Source of the DNA: Tianweitania sp. UT-5YL-CI-8
Lineage (GTDB): Bacteria > Pseudomonadota > Alphaproteobacteria > Rhizobiales > Rhizobiaceae
NCBI RefSeq assembly: GCF_030010215.1
Contig: NZ_JASCRR010000002.1
Location: 186,001 to 250,000 of the forward strand
DNA: 64,000 nt
Direction: 5' to 3'
Below, one piece after another: positions 45,615 to 53,542 of the stretch. The notes beneath the pieces are model-generated. The model worked only from the letters and a program-made list of their open reading frames with translations. It did not search any database and was not told the origin of the DNA. Every line of letters starts with the position of its first letter. Positions within the stretch are counted from its first letter, which is position 1. The translations under genes and the position numbers were made by a program.

Positions 45615-47213
45615 ATGAACCGCTTCGCCGAACTCCTCGACCGGCTGGTGCTGACGCCGTCGCGCAACGGCAAGCTGAAGCTGATGGTCGATTATTTCCG
45701 CGCCGTGGAAGACCCCGACCGCGGCCTGGCGCTCGCCGTCATCACGGGCGACCTGAACATCGCAGCCGTCAAGCCCGCCATGCTGCGGCAGCTGGTCTCG
45801 GAACGCATGGACACGGTGCTGTTCGGCTATTCCTACGACTATGTCGGCGACCTCGCGGAAACCGTCTCGCTAGTCTGGCCCGATGCACCCGAACGCAGGC
45901 CGAACCGGCCGCCGACGCTCGCCGATGTCGTCAGCCTGTTGCAGTCCGCCAGTCGCTCGGACGGGCCGAAAGTGCTTGCCGGGCTGCTCGATTCCGCCGG
46001 CATCGAGGCGCGCTATGCGATCATCAAGCTGGTCACCGGCGGCCTGCGCATCGGCGTGTCGGCGCGCCTGGCCAAGCAGGCGCTGGCCGACTTCGGAACG
46101 GTCGACGTCGCCGAGATCGAAGAGCTGTGGCACGGCCTGGCGCCACCCTATCCGGAGCTGTTCGCCTGGCTGGAAGGCTCGGCGCCCAAGCCGGAAAAGG
46201 CCGCCAAAGCGTTGTTCCGCCCGGTCATGCTGTCCACCCCCGTGGGCGACACCAATCTCGACAAGCTCGACCCCGCCGACTATGCGGCCGAATGGAAATG
46301 GGACGGCATCCGCGTACAGGCAACCTGCGAGGCCGGCATCAAGCGGCTTTATTCGCGCACCGGCGACGATGTCTCAGGCGCTTTCCCCGATCTGGTGGAC
46401 GCGATGGATTTCGAGGCGTCGATCGACGGCGAGCTTCTGGTCGGCGACCCGCGCGAGGCCACCGGCACGTTTTCCGACCTGCAGCAGCGCCTCAACCGCA
46501 AGACGGTCTCGGCCAAAATGCAGGCAAAATACCCTGCCTTCATCCGCTGCTACGACCTGCTGCAACTTGGCGACGAGGATCTGCGCGCCCTGCCCTTTGC
46601 CGAACGCCGGCAGAAGCTGGAGGCCTTCGTCGCCACGCTCGATCCGTCGCGCTTCGACCTGTCGCCGCTGGTGCGCTTCACCGGCTGGGACGAACTCGAA
46701 GCGCTGCGCAAGGAACCTCCGCATCCCATCATCGAGGGTGTTATGCTGAAACGGCTGGATTCGCCCTATCTCGCCGGGCGTCCGAAGGGGCCGTGGTTCA
46801 AGTGGAAGCGCGATCCGCACACGGTCGATGCGGTTCTGATGTACGCCCAGCGCGGGCATGGCAAGCGCTCGAGCTTCTATTCCGACTACACCTTCGGCGT
46901 CTGGATCGGCGTGGAGGGCGCGGAAGAACTGGTGCCGGTGGGCAAGGCCTATTTCGGCTTTACCGACGAAGAACTGCGCCAGATCGACAAATATGTCCGC
47001 GACAATACGATCGAACGCTTCGGCCCTGTGCGGTCGGTGCGCGCCGACCGCACGACCGGGCTGGTGCTGGAAATTGCCTTTGAAGGCTTGGCCCGCTCGA
47101 CGCGGCACAAATCAGGCGTTGCAATGCGGTTTCCGCGTATCTCACGCCTGCGCTGGGACAAGCCGTCTGTGGAAGCCGACCGGATCGAGACGCTGGAAGC
47201 GATGCTGGATTGA
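45615..47213 (+). CDS. ATP-dependent DNA ligase, ligase-associated response type
   Basis: A 532-residue ATP-dependent ligase. The adenylated Lys228 is in AAEWKWDGIRVQ (KxDG), followed by RLYSRTGDDVSGAFPDLVDA, SIDGELL, EGVMLKRLDSPYL and PWFKWKRDPHTVDAVLMYAQ. The N-terminal 200 residues are helical, as in other members of this bacterial group. It seals nicks and breaks with the exonuclease upstream and, by pathway membership, with PdeM and the helicase at 36.6-39.9 kb. The ATG at 45615 is chosen at the family start MNRFAELLDRLVLTPSRNGK. Confidence 0.93.
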   Translation: MNRFAELLDRLVLTPSRNGKLKLMVDYFRAVEDPDRGLALAVITGDLNIAAVKPAMLRQLVSERMDTVLFGYSYDYVGDLAETVSLVWPDAPERRPNRPPTLADVVSLLQSASRSDGPKVLAGLLDSAGIEARYAIIKLVTGGLRIGVSARLAKQALADFGTVDVAEIEELWHGLAPPYPELFAWLEGSAPKPEKAAKALFRPVMLSTPVGDTNLDKLDPADYAAEWKWDGIRVQATCEAGIKRLYSRTGDDVSGAFPDLVDAMDFEASIDGELLVGDPREATGTFSDLQQRLNRKTVSAKMQAKYPAFIRCYDLLQLGDEDLRALPFAERRQKLEAFVATLDPSRFDLSPLVRFTGWDELEALRKEPPHPIIEGVMLKRLDSPYLAGRPKGPWFKWKRDPHTVDAVLMYAQRGHGKRSSFYSDYTFGVWIGVEGAEELVPVGKAYFGFTDEELRQIDKYVRDNTIERFGPVRSVRADRTTGLVLEIAFEGLARSTRHKSGVAMRFPRISRLRWDKPSVEADRIETLEAMLD

Positions 47214-47256
47214 GATGCGGTACAAAGGCCGCAAGCGGTTCAGGCCGACCTAGACC

Positions 47257-48309
47257 TTACTCCGAGACCGAGACCCTGATCTCGTAGATGTCCACCGCCC
47301 GGCCCTGACGCTCGAAATCGGAGTTGATGGCGATGGTGCCGCCTGCGCCCGGGCTTTCGTTGGGCATATCCACTTCGAACAGATATTCGTTGCGCTCGTA
47401 ATTGACCTCGTAGCGCTTGCGGCCGCAGTCGCCCAATTCGCCGAAATTGCAGTCGATCGAGATCTGCGTCTCGCCGCCGCCTTCCGCGCGGGCGATGATA
47501 TCGAACAGCGCCGTCTTGCCGGCGATCTGCTCAAGAACGCCCTGGCCGATGTCGAAGATAATGGCGGAGCCCGATGCGCCGGAGCTGATGCGCATATAGG
47601 TGCCGCTTTCGTCCTGCATGGCCTCGGCCGTGGTCTGCGACGGCGCCGTCACGGTGGTCGGGTCGCTCGGCGTGAAGACGGTGATCCAGTTGCGGTTGGC
47701 GACCTCGCCGGCCGAGAGCGGCGGTGGCGGCGTATTGCCCGCCTCGGGATCGTAGTCTTCCGCTTCGGTGTTGGGCTGGGTGCGGACGGCCGTGTCGCGC
47801 TCGGCGGCGGTCAGGAACAGGCCGGTGTTGTAGGCCCACAGGCCGGCCATGACGACGATAGCCAGCACGGTGACCGCTATGAACGCCCAGATGAAGGGGC
47901 GCCTGCGGCGGCGCGGCTTGCCGCGATAATCAGGTTCGGCCGCAAGGCCGGGTGCCGCGGCTTCAAGAGCCGGCCCTTCCGGCATGATGTCGGGCACGGC
48001 GGGCAGCACGCGGGCATGAGACTCCTCGTCATGCTCGAAGGACGGCTCCGCCCGTCCGCCGCGCTGCTCCACCCGCGGCGATGCGACTTCCGGAGTCGGC
48101 TTGGGCAGGTGTTCGGCCTCGATCTCGGCGATCTTGGTCTGCAGCGCCTTGCGCCGCTTGATGGCGGTTTCGACGGTCAGGTCCGGATTGGCCTTGAGGG
48201 AGCGGTCGAGGGCCGCGAAAACCGACCGGTAAACCTTCTCGCGAAAGGCCGGATCCTTTGCGTCGCCCTTCTCGAGCGCATTCCGGATCGCTTTTTCGAT
48301 CGGGTCCAA
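47257..48309 (-). CDS. Membrane-anchored protein of unknown function
   Basis: A 350-residue protein, starting with TTG at 48309 (GAGGA upstream). Residues 1-70 are charged and helical (MDPIEKAIRNALEKGDAKDP), then a disordered Pro/Glu-rich part, an Arg-rich stretch and one membrane helix at 138-160. The rest is exported and beta-rich (GSAIIFDIGQGVLEQIAGKT, ISIDCNFGELGDCGRKRYEV) like a carbohydrate-binding or jelly-roll domain. Two Cys flank GELGD and could form a disulfide. I do not recognise the family. It converges with the ligase gene. Confidence 0.75.
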   Translation of the reverse strand: MDPIEKAIRNALEKGDAKDPAFREKVYRSVFAALDRSLKANPDLTVETAIKRRKALQTKIAEIEAEHLPKPTPEVASPRVEQRGGRAEPSFEHDEESHARVLPAVPDIMPEGPALEAAAPGLAAEPDYRGKPRRRRRPFIWAFIAVTVLAIVVMAGLWAYNTGLFLTAAERDTAVRTQPNTEAEDYDPEAGNTPPPPLSAGEVANRNWITVFTPSDPTTVTAPSQTTAEAMQDESGTYMRISSGASGSAIIFDIGQGVLEQIAGKTALFDIIARAEGGGETQISIDCNFGELGDCGRKRYEVNYERNEYLFEVDMPNESPGAGGTIAINSDFERQGRAVDIYEIRVSVSE

Positions 48310-48484
48310 TCGTTGTCCTCACAGCCGCCAGTCCAGCCGAATCGTTATCCGTACAGCGACCATCAATCAACGCCGCACCAGCGATATGCTCGCGTTTTTG
48401 TTTGCCTTTTTTCTCCTGAGCAACATATCAGCCACGTCCACCCGACCAAGCGTTGCCCAATGGCTTTCACGCTGTTAAGAAATC

Positions 48485-48504
48485 TGACGTTTACGCAAAC
48501 GTAA
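48485..48504. promoter_or_regulatory. Operator palindrome, site C (nitronate monooxygenase)
   Basis: TGACGTTT and AAACGTAA around ACGC, 22 bases before the TTG start at 48526. It contains ACGTTTACGCAA and is nearly identical to site A, suggesting the same regulator. Confidence 0.75.
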
Positions 48505-48525
48505 TAGGATCGGGAGGAACTCGAC

Positions 48526-49479
48526 TTGGCGCTGCCTGACATTCTCAAGACAAACCTCCGCCTGCCGGTCGTGGCCTCGCCGCTGTTCATCATTTCGCAT
48601 CCGCCCCTGGTTCTGGCGCAATGCAAGGCCGGCGTCGTCGGCTCGTTTCCCGCGCTCAACGCGCGGCCCGAGGCGCAGCTCGACGAATGGCTGGCCGAGG
48701 TGACCGAGACCCTGGCGGCGCATGACGCATCCAGCCCCGCCCGCCGCGCCGCTCCCTTTGCCGTCAACCAGATCGTCCACAAATCCAACACCCGCCTCGA
48801 ACACGATCTCGGGCTGTGCGTGAAATACAAGGTGCCGATCGTGATCTCCTCGCTCGGCGCGGTCGAGGAGGTCAACCAAGCCGTCCATTCCTATGGCGGC
48901 ATCGTGCTGCATGACATCATCCACGACCGGCATGCCCGCAAGGCTATCGACAAGGGTGCGGACGGGCTGATCGCGGTGGCAACCGGAGCTGGCGGCCACG
49001 CCGGCACTTTGTCGCCCTTCGCACTGGTCCAGGAAATCCGGAAATGGTTCGACGGGCCGCTTCTGCTGTCCGGCGCCATTGCCAATGGCGGCGCGGTTCT
49101 GGCAGCCCAGGCCATGGGGGCCGATCTCGCTTATATCGGCTCACCCTTCATCGCCACAGAGGAAGCCCGCGCGTCGGATGCCTACAAGCAGATGATCGTG
49201 GAGTCCAAGGCCGCCGACATTGTCTATTCCAATCTGTTCACCGGCATCCACGGCAATTACCTCAAGGGTTCGATCCGCAATTCCGGCATGGACCCCGAGC
49301 ACCTGCCGGAAGCCGATCCCAGCAAGATGAATTTCCACGACGACGGCGCCAAGGTCTGGAAGGACATCTGGGGCAGCGGCCAAGGCATCGGCGCGGTCGA
49401 CAAGGTCGTTCAAGTGACTGAACTGGTCGACAGGCTCGACCGCGAGTATCACGCCGCCCGCGCACGCCTCACGCTGTAG
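48526..49479 (+). CDS. Nitronate monooxygenase (2-nitropropane dioxygenase family)
   Basis: A 317-residue FMN-dependent TIM-barrel enzyme. Motifs are RLPVVASPLFIISHPPLVLA, AVGSFPALN-type VVGSFPALNAR, GADGLIAVATGAGGHAGTLS and AMGADLAYIGSPFIATEEA, all standard for the family, which oxidises nitronates and related compounds. It begins with TTG at 48526, with GGGAGGA 7 bases upstream; no ATG is near. The MerR-type operator just upstream ties it to the fatty-acid/amino-acid regulon. Confidence 0.9.
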   Translation: MALPDILKTNLRLPVVASPLFIISHPPLVLAQCKAGVVGSFPALNARPEAQLDEWLAEVTETLAAHDASSPARRAAPFAVNQIVHKSNTRLEHDLGLCVKYKVPIVISSLGAVEEVNQAVHSYGGIVLHDIIHDRHARKAIDKGADGLIAVATGAGGHAGTLSPFALVQEIRKWFDGPLLLSGAIANGGAVLAAQAMGADLAYIGSPFIATEEARASDAYKQMIVESKAADIVYSNLFTGIHGNYLKGSIRNSGMDPEHLPEADPSKMNFHDDGAKVWKDIWGSGQGIGAVDKVVQVTELVDRLDREYHAARARLTL

Positions 49480-49700
49480 AGCAAATCAGGAACGCCAAGG
49501 ATGACGTCAGGAAGGACAAGGTGGGCCGGCCCACTCTTACCGCTTGCCATCTTCTTACCGCTTGCCATCGCAGCTTCGAGGCCCTGAGGCGACCGACTGT
49601 CAAAACAGCCGCGTTCTGCCGATAATGGCGGCTTGAAATCGCGACGCAATGCGGTTATCTAGCCGCACATCGCTCGCGCCGCGAGGTGCGAAGCGCGGAA

Positions 49701-49776
49701 GCCGCTTTAGCTCAGTCGGTAGAGCACATCATTCGTAATGATGGGGTCAGGTGTTCGAGTCACCTAAGCGGCACCA
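49701..49776 (+). tRNA. tRNA-Thr (anticodon CGU)
   Basis: A full cloverleaf: acceptor GCCGCTT pairs with AAGCGGC, D-arm GCTC/GAGC, anticodon stem CATCA/TGATG with anticodon CGT, T-arm AGGTG/CACCT with TTCGAGT, discriminator A and encoded CCA. Reads ACG threonine codons. Confidence 0.95.
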
Positions 49777-49972
49777 AATCTTTCAAATCCTCACAACTTG
49801 ATCGCTGATGCGCTTGTCCAACATGGATTGTCGCCATTCTGTCCGAACTCTTTGCAGAAGCCGCGCCAAGCAACTCACCAAGAACGTCAGCGCCGTTACG
49901 CGATGTGATGGAAACCGTCACAGCTTTGGCCGTTTTGCCTCCGACGAGAAAAGTCAAAGGAGCAACATTCTC

Positions 49973-50062
49973 ATGACAGTCAAGCTTTTCTGGACCGCTT
50001 ACAGCGCCCTTGTTCTTTCCATGGCAGCGCTTTCGAGCATGTACGCTATCGGCTATTTCTGA
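49973..50062 (+). CDS. Small single-helix membrane protein, 29 residues
   Basis: MTVKLFWTAYSALVLSMAAL and onward to YAIGYF: a short basic start and one hydrophobic helix. AAAGGAG lies 10 bases upstream of the ATG. A GGAAA-(16)-CGTTTT pair at 49910-49936 resembles an EcfG stress promoter with one mismatch. No homologue is known to me. Confidence 0.5.
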   Translation: MTVKLFWTAYSALVLSMAALSSMYAIGYF

Positions 50063-50267
50063 GCGTCAGCTATTGCTCGGCATCTCTTTCCTCTCATAGA
50101 AGCGACTTGGCATAGACCTGGATGCACCGGCTTAAGATCGCGGAACTCTACGTCTGGCGCTTGAATGTGGTGTAGCGGTTCTCGTATGGCCGCGTCACGA
50201 TGCGAGGCCGGAGGCAGGAACTTCCTGCCCCTCTGTTCATTTCCCTTCGTCAACCCGGAGACAGAAC

Positions 50268-51104
50268 ATGGCAGGGGCACCACGCGCAGCTTGGAAGGGC
50301 TTTCTCAAGGTCGGATCGGTCAATTGCGCGGTCAAGCTGATCGGCGCCACGAGCGACGCGGAGAAGATTCATTTCCGCATCTTGAACCGCAAAACCAAGC
50401 AGCCCGTGCGCAGCGCCTATATTGACGAGGGCACGCAAGACATCGTCGAAACCGAAGATCAGGTGAAAGGCTATGAGCTTAGCAAGGACAAATTCCTGCT
50501 GCTCGAGCCCGACGAGATCAAGGCGCTGAAGCCGACTTCGGAGCACACGCTGGACATCGACGCATTTGTGCCCGCGGAAGACATCGACCAGCGTTTTCTC
50601 GACAAACCCTATTATCTGGTGCCGGCGGACAAGGTGGCGGCGGAGAGCTTCGCCTTGTTGCGCGAGGCGATGAGCACACGAAACGTCGCCGCGCGGTCCT
50701 GCATCGTGCTGTACCAGCGCGGACGGGAGGTGGTCATCCAGCCGCATGGCGACGGCATGCTGATGACGACGCTGCGGCCCTATAACGAAATGCTGACCGA
50801 AAAATCCGCTTTCGAAGGACTTAAGGCGACCAAACCGGATGCTGAGATGGTCGAATTCGCCTCTCTGCTGATCGACAAAAAGAAGGGGAAATTCGACCCC
50901 TCCGCCTTCGAGGACACTTATGAGAATGCGCTGATTTCGATGATCCGTGCAAAGCAGCAGGGCAAATCAGCGCCCAAATCAGCGCCTGCGCCCAAGGAAA
51001 ACGTCATCAACCTCGCCGAAATTCTCAGAAAAAGCCTCAAGCAGGAAGGTATCGCCTCTGCAAAGAAGCAGGCGACCAAGAAGAAGCAGAGCAAAGCCGC
51101 CTAA
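50268..51104 (+). CDS. ku: Ku protein, non-homologous end joining
   Basis: A bacterial Ku homolog of 278 residues that binds DNA double-strand ends as a dimer. It opens with APRAAWKGFLKVGSVNCAVK and continues with DEGTQDIVETEDQVKGYELS, KPYYLVPADKVAAESFALLR and EMVEFASLLI. The Lys/Ala-rich tail (KKQATKKKQSKAA) is typical. GGAG precedes the ATG at 50268. Its usual partner LigD is not nearby. The gene follows tRNA-Thr and heads a group of stress-type genes. Confidence 0.95.
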   Translation: MAGAPRAAWKGFLKVGSVNCAVKLIGATSDAEKIHFRILNRKTKQPVRSAYIDEGTQDIVETEDQVKGYELSKDKFLLLEPDEIKALKPTSEHTLDIDAFVPAEDIDQRFLDKPYYLVPADKVAAESFALLREAMSTRNVAARSCIVLYQRGREVVIQPHGDGMLMTTLRPYNEMLTEKSAFEGLKATKPDAEMVEFASLLIDKKKGKFDPSAFEDTYENALISMIRAKQQGKSAPKSAPAPKENVINLAEILRKSLKQEGIASAKKQATKKKQSKAA

Positions 51105-51249
51105 ATCAAATGCACGATATGGCAGTCGTTCTCATAGTCGTCCGCCGAAGCTTGCTGGGCCGAGAAGCTGTACAACGCAATCATCGGCGCTGCCAACGAT
51201 TTTCTCAATGCGCCTAATCACTCACACTCTACTCGTTGGTTCCAACCGC

Positions 51250-51278
51250 AAAAACCCGGCTTGAAGCCGGGTTTTTGC
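51250..51278. terminator. Bidirectional terminator between ku and csbD-like genes
   Basis: CAAAAACCCGGCT and AGCCGGGTTTTTG around TGA: a perfect 13-base-pair stem with A and T runs on both sides, between convergent ku and CsbD-like genes. Confidence 0.9.
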
Positions 51279-51294
51279 GGAGATTAGCGGATGC

Positions 51295-51498
51295 TCACCA
51301 AGTCTGGCTACCATACCAGGTGTCGACATCCTTGCTGACGTCATCCTTGGCCTTGCCATAGCGCTCCTGAATCTTGCCTTCGAGCTGATCGCGCTTGCCG
51401 TCGATCACATCAAGGTCGTCATCGGTGAGCTTGCCCCACTGTTCCTTCACCTTACCCTTGACCTGCTTCCAGTTTCCTTCAACACGGTTCCAGTCCAT
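51295..51498 (-). CDS. CsbD-family stress protein
   Basis: A 67-residue hydrophilic protein: MDWNRVEGNWKQVKGKVKEQ, WGKLTDDDLDVIDGKRDQLE, GKIQERYGKAKDDV, the CsbD consensus. The family is induced by general stress. GGAG lies 6 bases before the ATG at 51498; the longer frame is not used. A GCAAC-(16)-CGTT pair upstream on the minus strand is close to, but not, an EcfG promoter. Confidence 0.92.
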   Translation of the reverse strand: MDWNRVEGNWKQVKGKVKEQWGKLTDDDLDVIDGKRDQLEGKIQERYGKAKDDVSKDVDTWYGSQTW

Positions 51499-51639
51499 GG
51501 TCTTCTCCTTGGGTTGCAGTTGCATAAACAACGTCCCAAGCGAGATCCGGTTGCTCGACAAGTGCCATTTTCGTGTGCGGTCTTGTCGCTCACTCGGTGC
51601 GGCGCTAGATCACTCGCACCGACATAAGGTTGTGACTTC

Positions 51640-52005
51640 ATGAAAAAAATTGCCGTTTTGACCCTGGCGCTGGCGATCACCGCTTGCGCCAGCCAGGAGA
51701 TGCGGATCAAGTCGGCGGAGTATGGCGGCAACCCAGTCAATTTGACGACGCGCTACGGCGATTTCAGCGTTTATGAACATCCCAGCCGCAAGCGCCTGGC
51801 CGTCAGCGCAACGCTGGCGGACACGCTGAAGCAGGGCGCGGTGCGCGGATTAACCTTCGGCGCCGTCAGCGTGCAGCCGTCGGAAGGCGCCTACCAGGAG
51901 GCCGCCGAAGCTTATATCGCCCAAACGCGGCGCCTGCGATCATGCCGTGTCCGTAACGGCTATCTGCTGCAAGCACCTGTCTATGAGTTCGTCCTGTCCT
52001 GCTGA
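51640..52005 (+). CDS. Small lipoprotein
   Basis: A 121-residue protein with a lipobox (ALAITAC, Cys16) after MKKIAVLTLALAITAC, so it is probably an outer- or inner-membrane lipoprotein. The mature part (YGDFSVYEHPSRKRLAVSAT, LRSCRVRNGYLLQAPVYEF) is unlike families I know; three Cys in total, two near the end. The gene lies between CsbD- and GlsB-like stress genes. Confidence 0.75.
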   Translation: MKKIAVLTLALAITACASQEMRIKSAEYGGNPVNLTTRYGDFSVYEHPSRKRLAVSATLADTLKQGAVRGLTFGAVSVQPSEGAYQEAAEAYIAQTRRLRSCRVRNGYLLQAPVYEFVLSC

Positions 52006-52014
52006 CGGACGCTG

Positions 52015-52269
52015 TCAGGCCTGTTTGACCAGCCGCAGCAGAACCAGCAGGATTACCGCGCCGATCGTCGAGTTGACGATCGCGGTGAAAATGCCGCTAC
52101 CAACGGCGATGCCGAGTTGCGGAAACAGCCAGCCGGCGATGAACGCGCCGATGATGCCCACGACGATGTTGCCGAGAATGCCGAAGCCACCGCCACGGAC
52201 AAGCAGCCCGGCCAGCCAGCCGGCAACCGCGCCGACGATCAAAAAGACGAGAAGGCTTTCTATTCCCAC
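52015..52269 (-). CDS. GlsB/YeaQ/YmgE-type small membrane stress protein
   Basis: An 84-residue membrane protein, mostly three hydrophobic helices with the family pattern FLIVGAVAGWLAGLLVRGGG, FGILGNIVVGIIGAFIAGW and VNSTIGAVILLVLLRLV. It starts with GTG at 52269, with GGAGA 7 bases upstream, and not at the earlier ATG. The function is linked to acid or general stress only by family association. Confidence 0.88.
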   Translation of the reverse strand: MGIESLLVFLIVGAVAGWLAGLLVRGGGFGILGNIVVGIIGAFIAGWLFPQLGIAVGSGIFTAIVNSTIGAVILLVLLRLVKQA

Positions 52270-52392
52270 GATAATTCTCCTGTGAACGACATGCAAAACC
52301 ATGCGCGCGGCCGATCTGCTGCAATCGTCCGCGCGTCGGCGTTTATCTTACCGATGCAGTGTTACCGGAACGCGAAGTCCGGCACATCCGCC

Positions 52393-52581
52393 TCAGGCCG
52401 TGGCGGTCGTCTGGTCTTCGACCGTCGCGCCCGGTGCGTTCTTCTGGATGGAGGCTATCGCATTGAGCGCTGAGGCTTTTGCCGCGTAGCCTTCGGAACT
52501 GAACATAAGTTCGCCGTTGGAGGCGCGGAAGCGAAAGCGAAAATCGCCCGACTTGCCTTTGTAGACCTCGAATTTATACAT
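52393..52581 (-). CDS. YegP-type DUF1508 protein
   Basis: A 62-residue protein of the DUF1508 family: MYKFEVYKGKSGDFRFRFRA, SNGELMFSSEGYAAKASALN, AIASIQKNAPGA, a beta-beta-alpha repeat domain. GGAGG lies 9 bases before the ATG at 52581. The family is common near stress genes; no biochemical role is known. A longer upstream frame has no family sequence. Confidence 0.88.
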   Translation of the reverse strand: MYKFEVYKGKSGDFRFRFRASNGELMFSSEGYAAKASALNAIASIQKNAPGATVEDQTTATA

Positions 52582-52744
52582 GAAATCATCCCTCCATCCG
52601 ACGAGACCGACTCGCCTGCACCCGCAAGGTTGCCATGAATGGATTTTCGCGTCCATCATGCGGCATGGCGGTCGGCGGGTGGAGCCGATATGGCAGCCGC
52701 TGTCCGCTTCTATCCGCATAGGTAAAACGGCACGATCCGTCACG

Positions 52745-53542
52745 TCATTCCCTGGTCTGCTTGGTCTCGCCGCCCAACAGCCGCGGTGCCGCCGACACCA
52801 GCGCCTTGGCCGTCGCGGATGTCGGCGCGCCGATGATCTGCGCAGGCTCGCCTTGCTCCACGATCCGCCCCGCATCCATCACAGCTACGCGGTCGGCCAC
52901 CGCCCGCACCACACCTAAGTCGTGGGTGATGAACAGATAGGCCAGGCCGTCCTCGTCCTGCAGCGCCTTGAGAAGCCTCAGGACACCGGCGCGCACCGAA
53001 ACGTCGAGCGCCGACACCGCCTCGTCCAGAACGATAAGCCGGGGTTTGGTGGCGATTGCGCGCGCAATCGCCACGCGCTGCCGCTGGCCGCCTGAGATTT
53101 CATGCACATGCCGGGTGGCGAGATCGGGCGAAAGGCCGACGCGTTCGAGCAGGCCCGCAATCGCAGCCGGCCGCTCGGCGCGCGGCACAAGGCCATGGAT
53201 GCGCAGCGGATCGTTTATCAGCCGCGCCACCGTGGCGCGCGGGTTGAAGGCAGCGAGCGGATCCTGAAACACCATCTGCAGCCGCGCCCGCATGGACCGC
53301 AGGGCTGCGCCGCTCAAGGCCAAAAGGTCCTGGCCCTCGAAGCGGATTGCGCCCGCATCGGGTTCGACCAGCCGCAGGATGCAGCGCGCAACCGTCGACT
53401 TGCCGCTGCCGGAGGGGCCGACGAGAGCAAGCGTTTCGCCCGGCGCGATGGCGAAATCCACGCCGTCCAGCGCGGCAAAAGCCTTGCCGCCACGCGAGAA
53501 GCGCTTCGTCAAGCCCGAAACCGAAAGCAAGTCAGCACTCAT
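52745..53542 (-). CDS. Peptide ABC transporter ATPase (DppF/OppF type), operon 1
   Basis: A 265-residue ABC ATPase. Walker A GPSGSGKST, signature SGGQRQRVAIARAI, Walker B LIVLDEAVSALD and the switch His in FITHDLGVVRAVADRVAVMD are all intact. It is shorter than usual because the C-terminal oligopeptide domain is reduced. It overlaps the DppD-like gene by 4 bases and closes the operon that runs from the binding protein at 58.0 kb. With two permeases and the second ATPase it should import peptides or similar compounds. Confidence 0.92.
   Translation of the reverse strand: MSADLLSVSGLTKRFSRGGKAFAALDGVDFAIAPGETLALVGPSGSGKSTVARCILRLVEPDAGAIRFEGQDLLALSGAALRSMRARLQMVFQDPLAAFNPRATVARLINDPLRIHGLVPRAERPAAIAGLLERVGLSPDLATRHVHEISGGQRQRVAIARAIATKPRLIVLDEAVSALDVSVRAGVLRLLKALQDEDGLAYLFITHDLGVVRAVADRVAVMDAGRIVEQGEPAQIIGAPTSATAKALVSAAPRLLGGETKQTRE

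Noticed and set aside
49536-49569. Direct repeat CTTACCGCTTGCCATC, two copies
   Set aside because: Only two short copies upstream of the tRNA; no function can be supported.
49701-49776. tRNA-Thr as an integration site
   Set aside because: I found no second copy of the tRNA 3' end and no integrase gene in the window.
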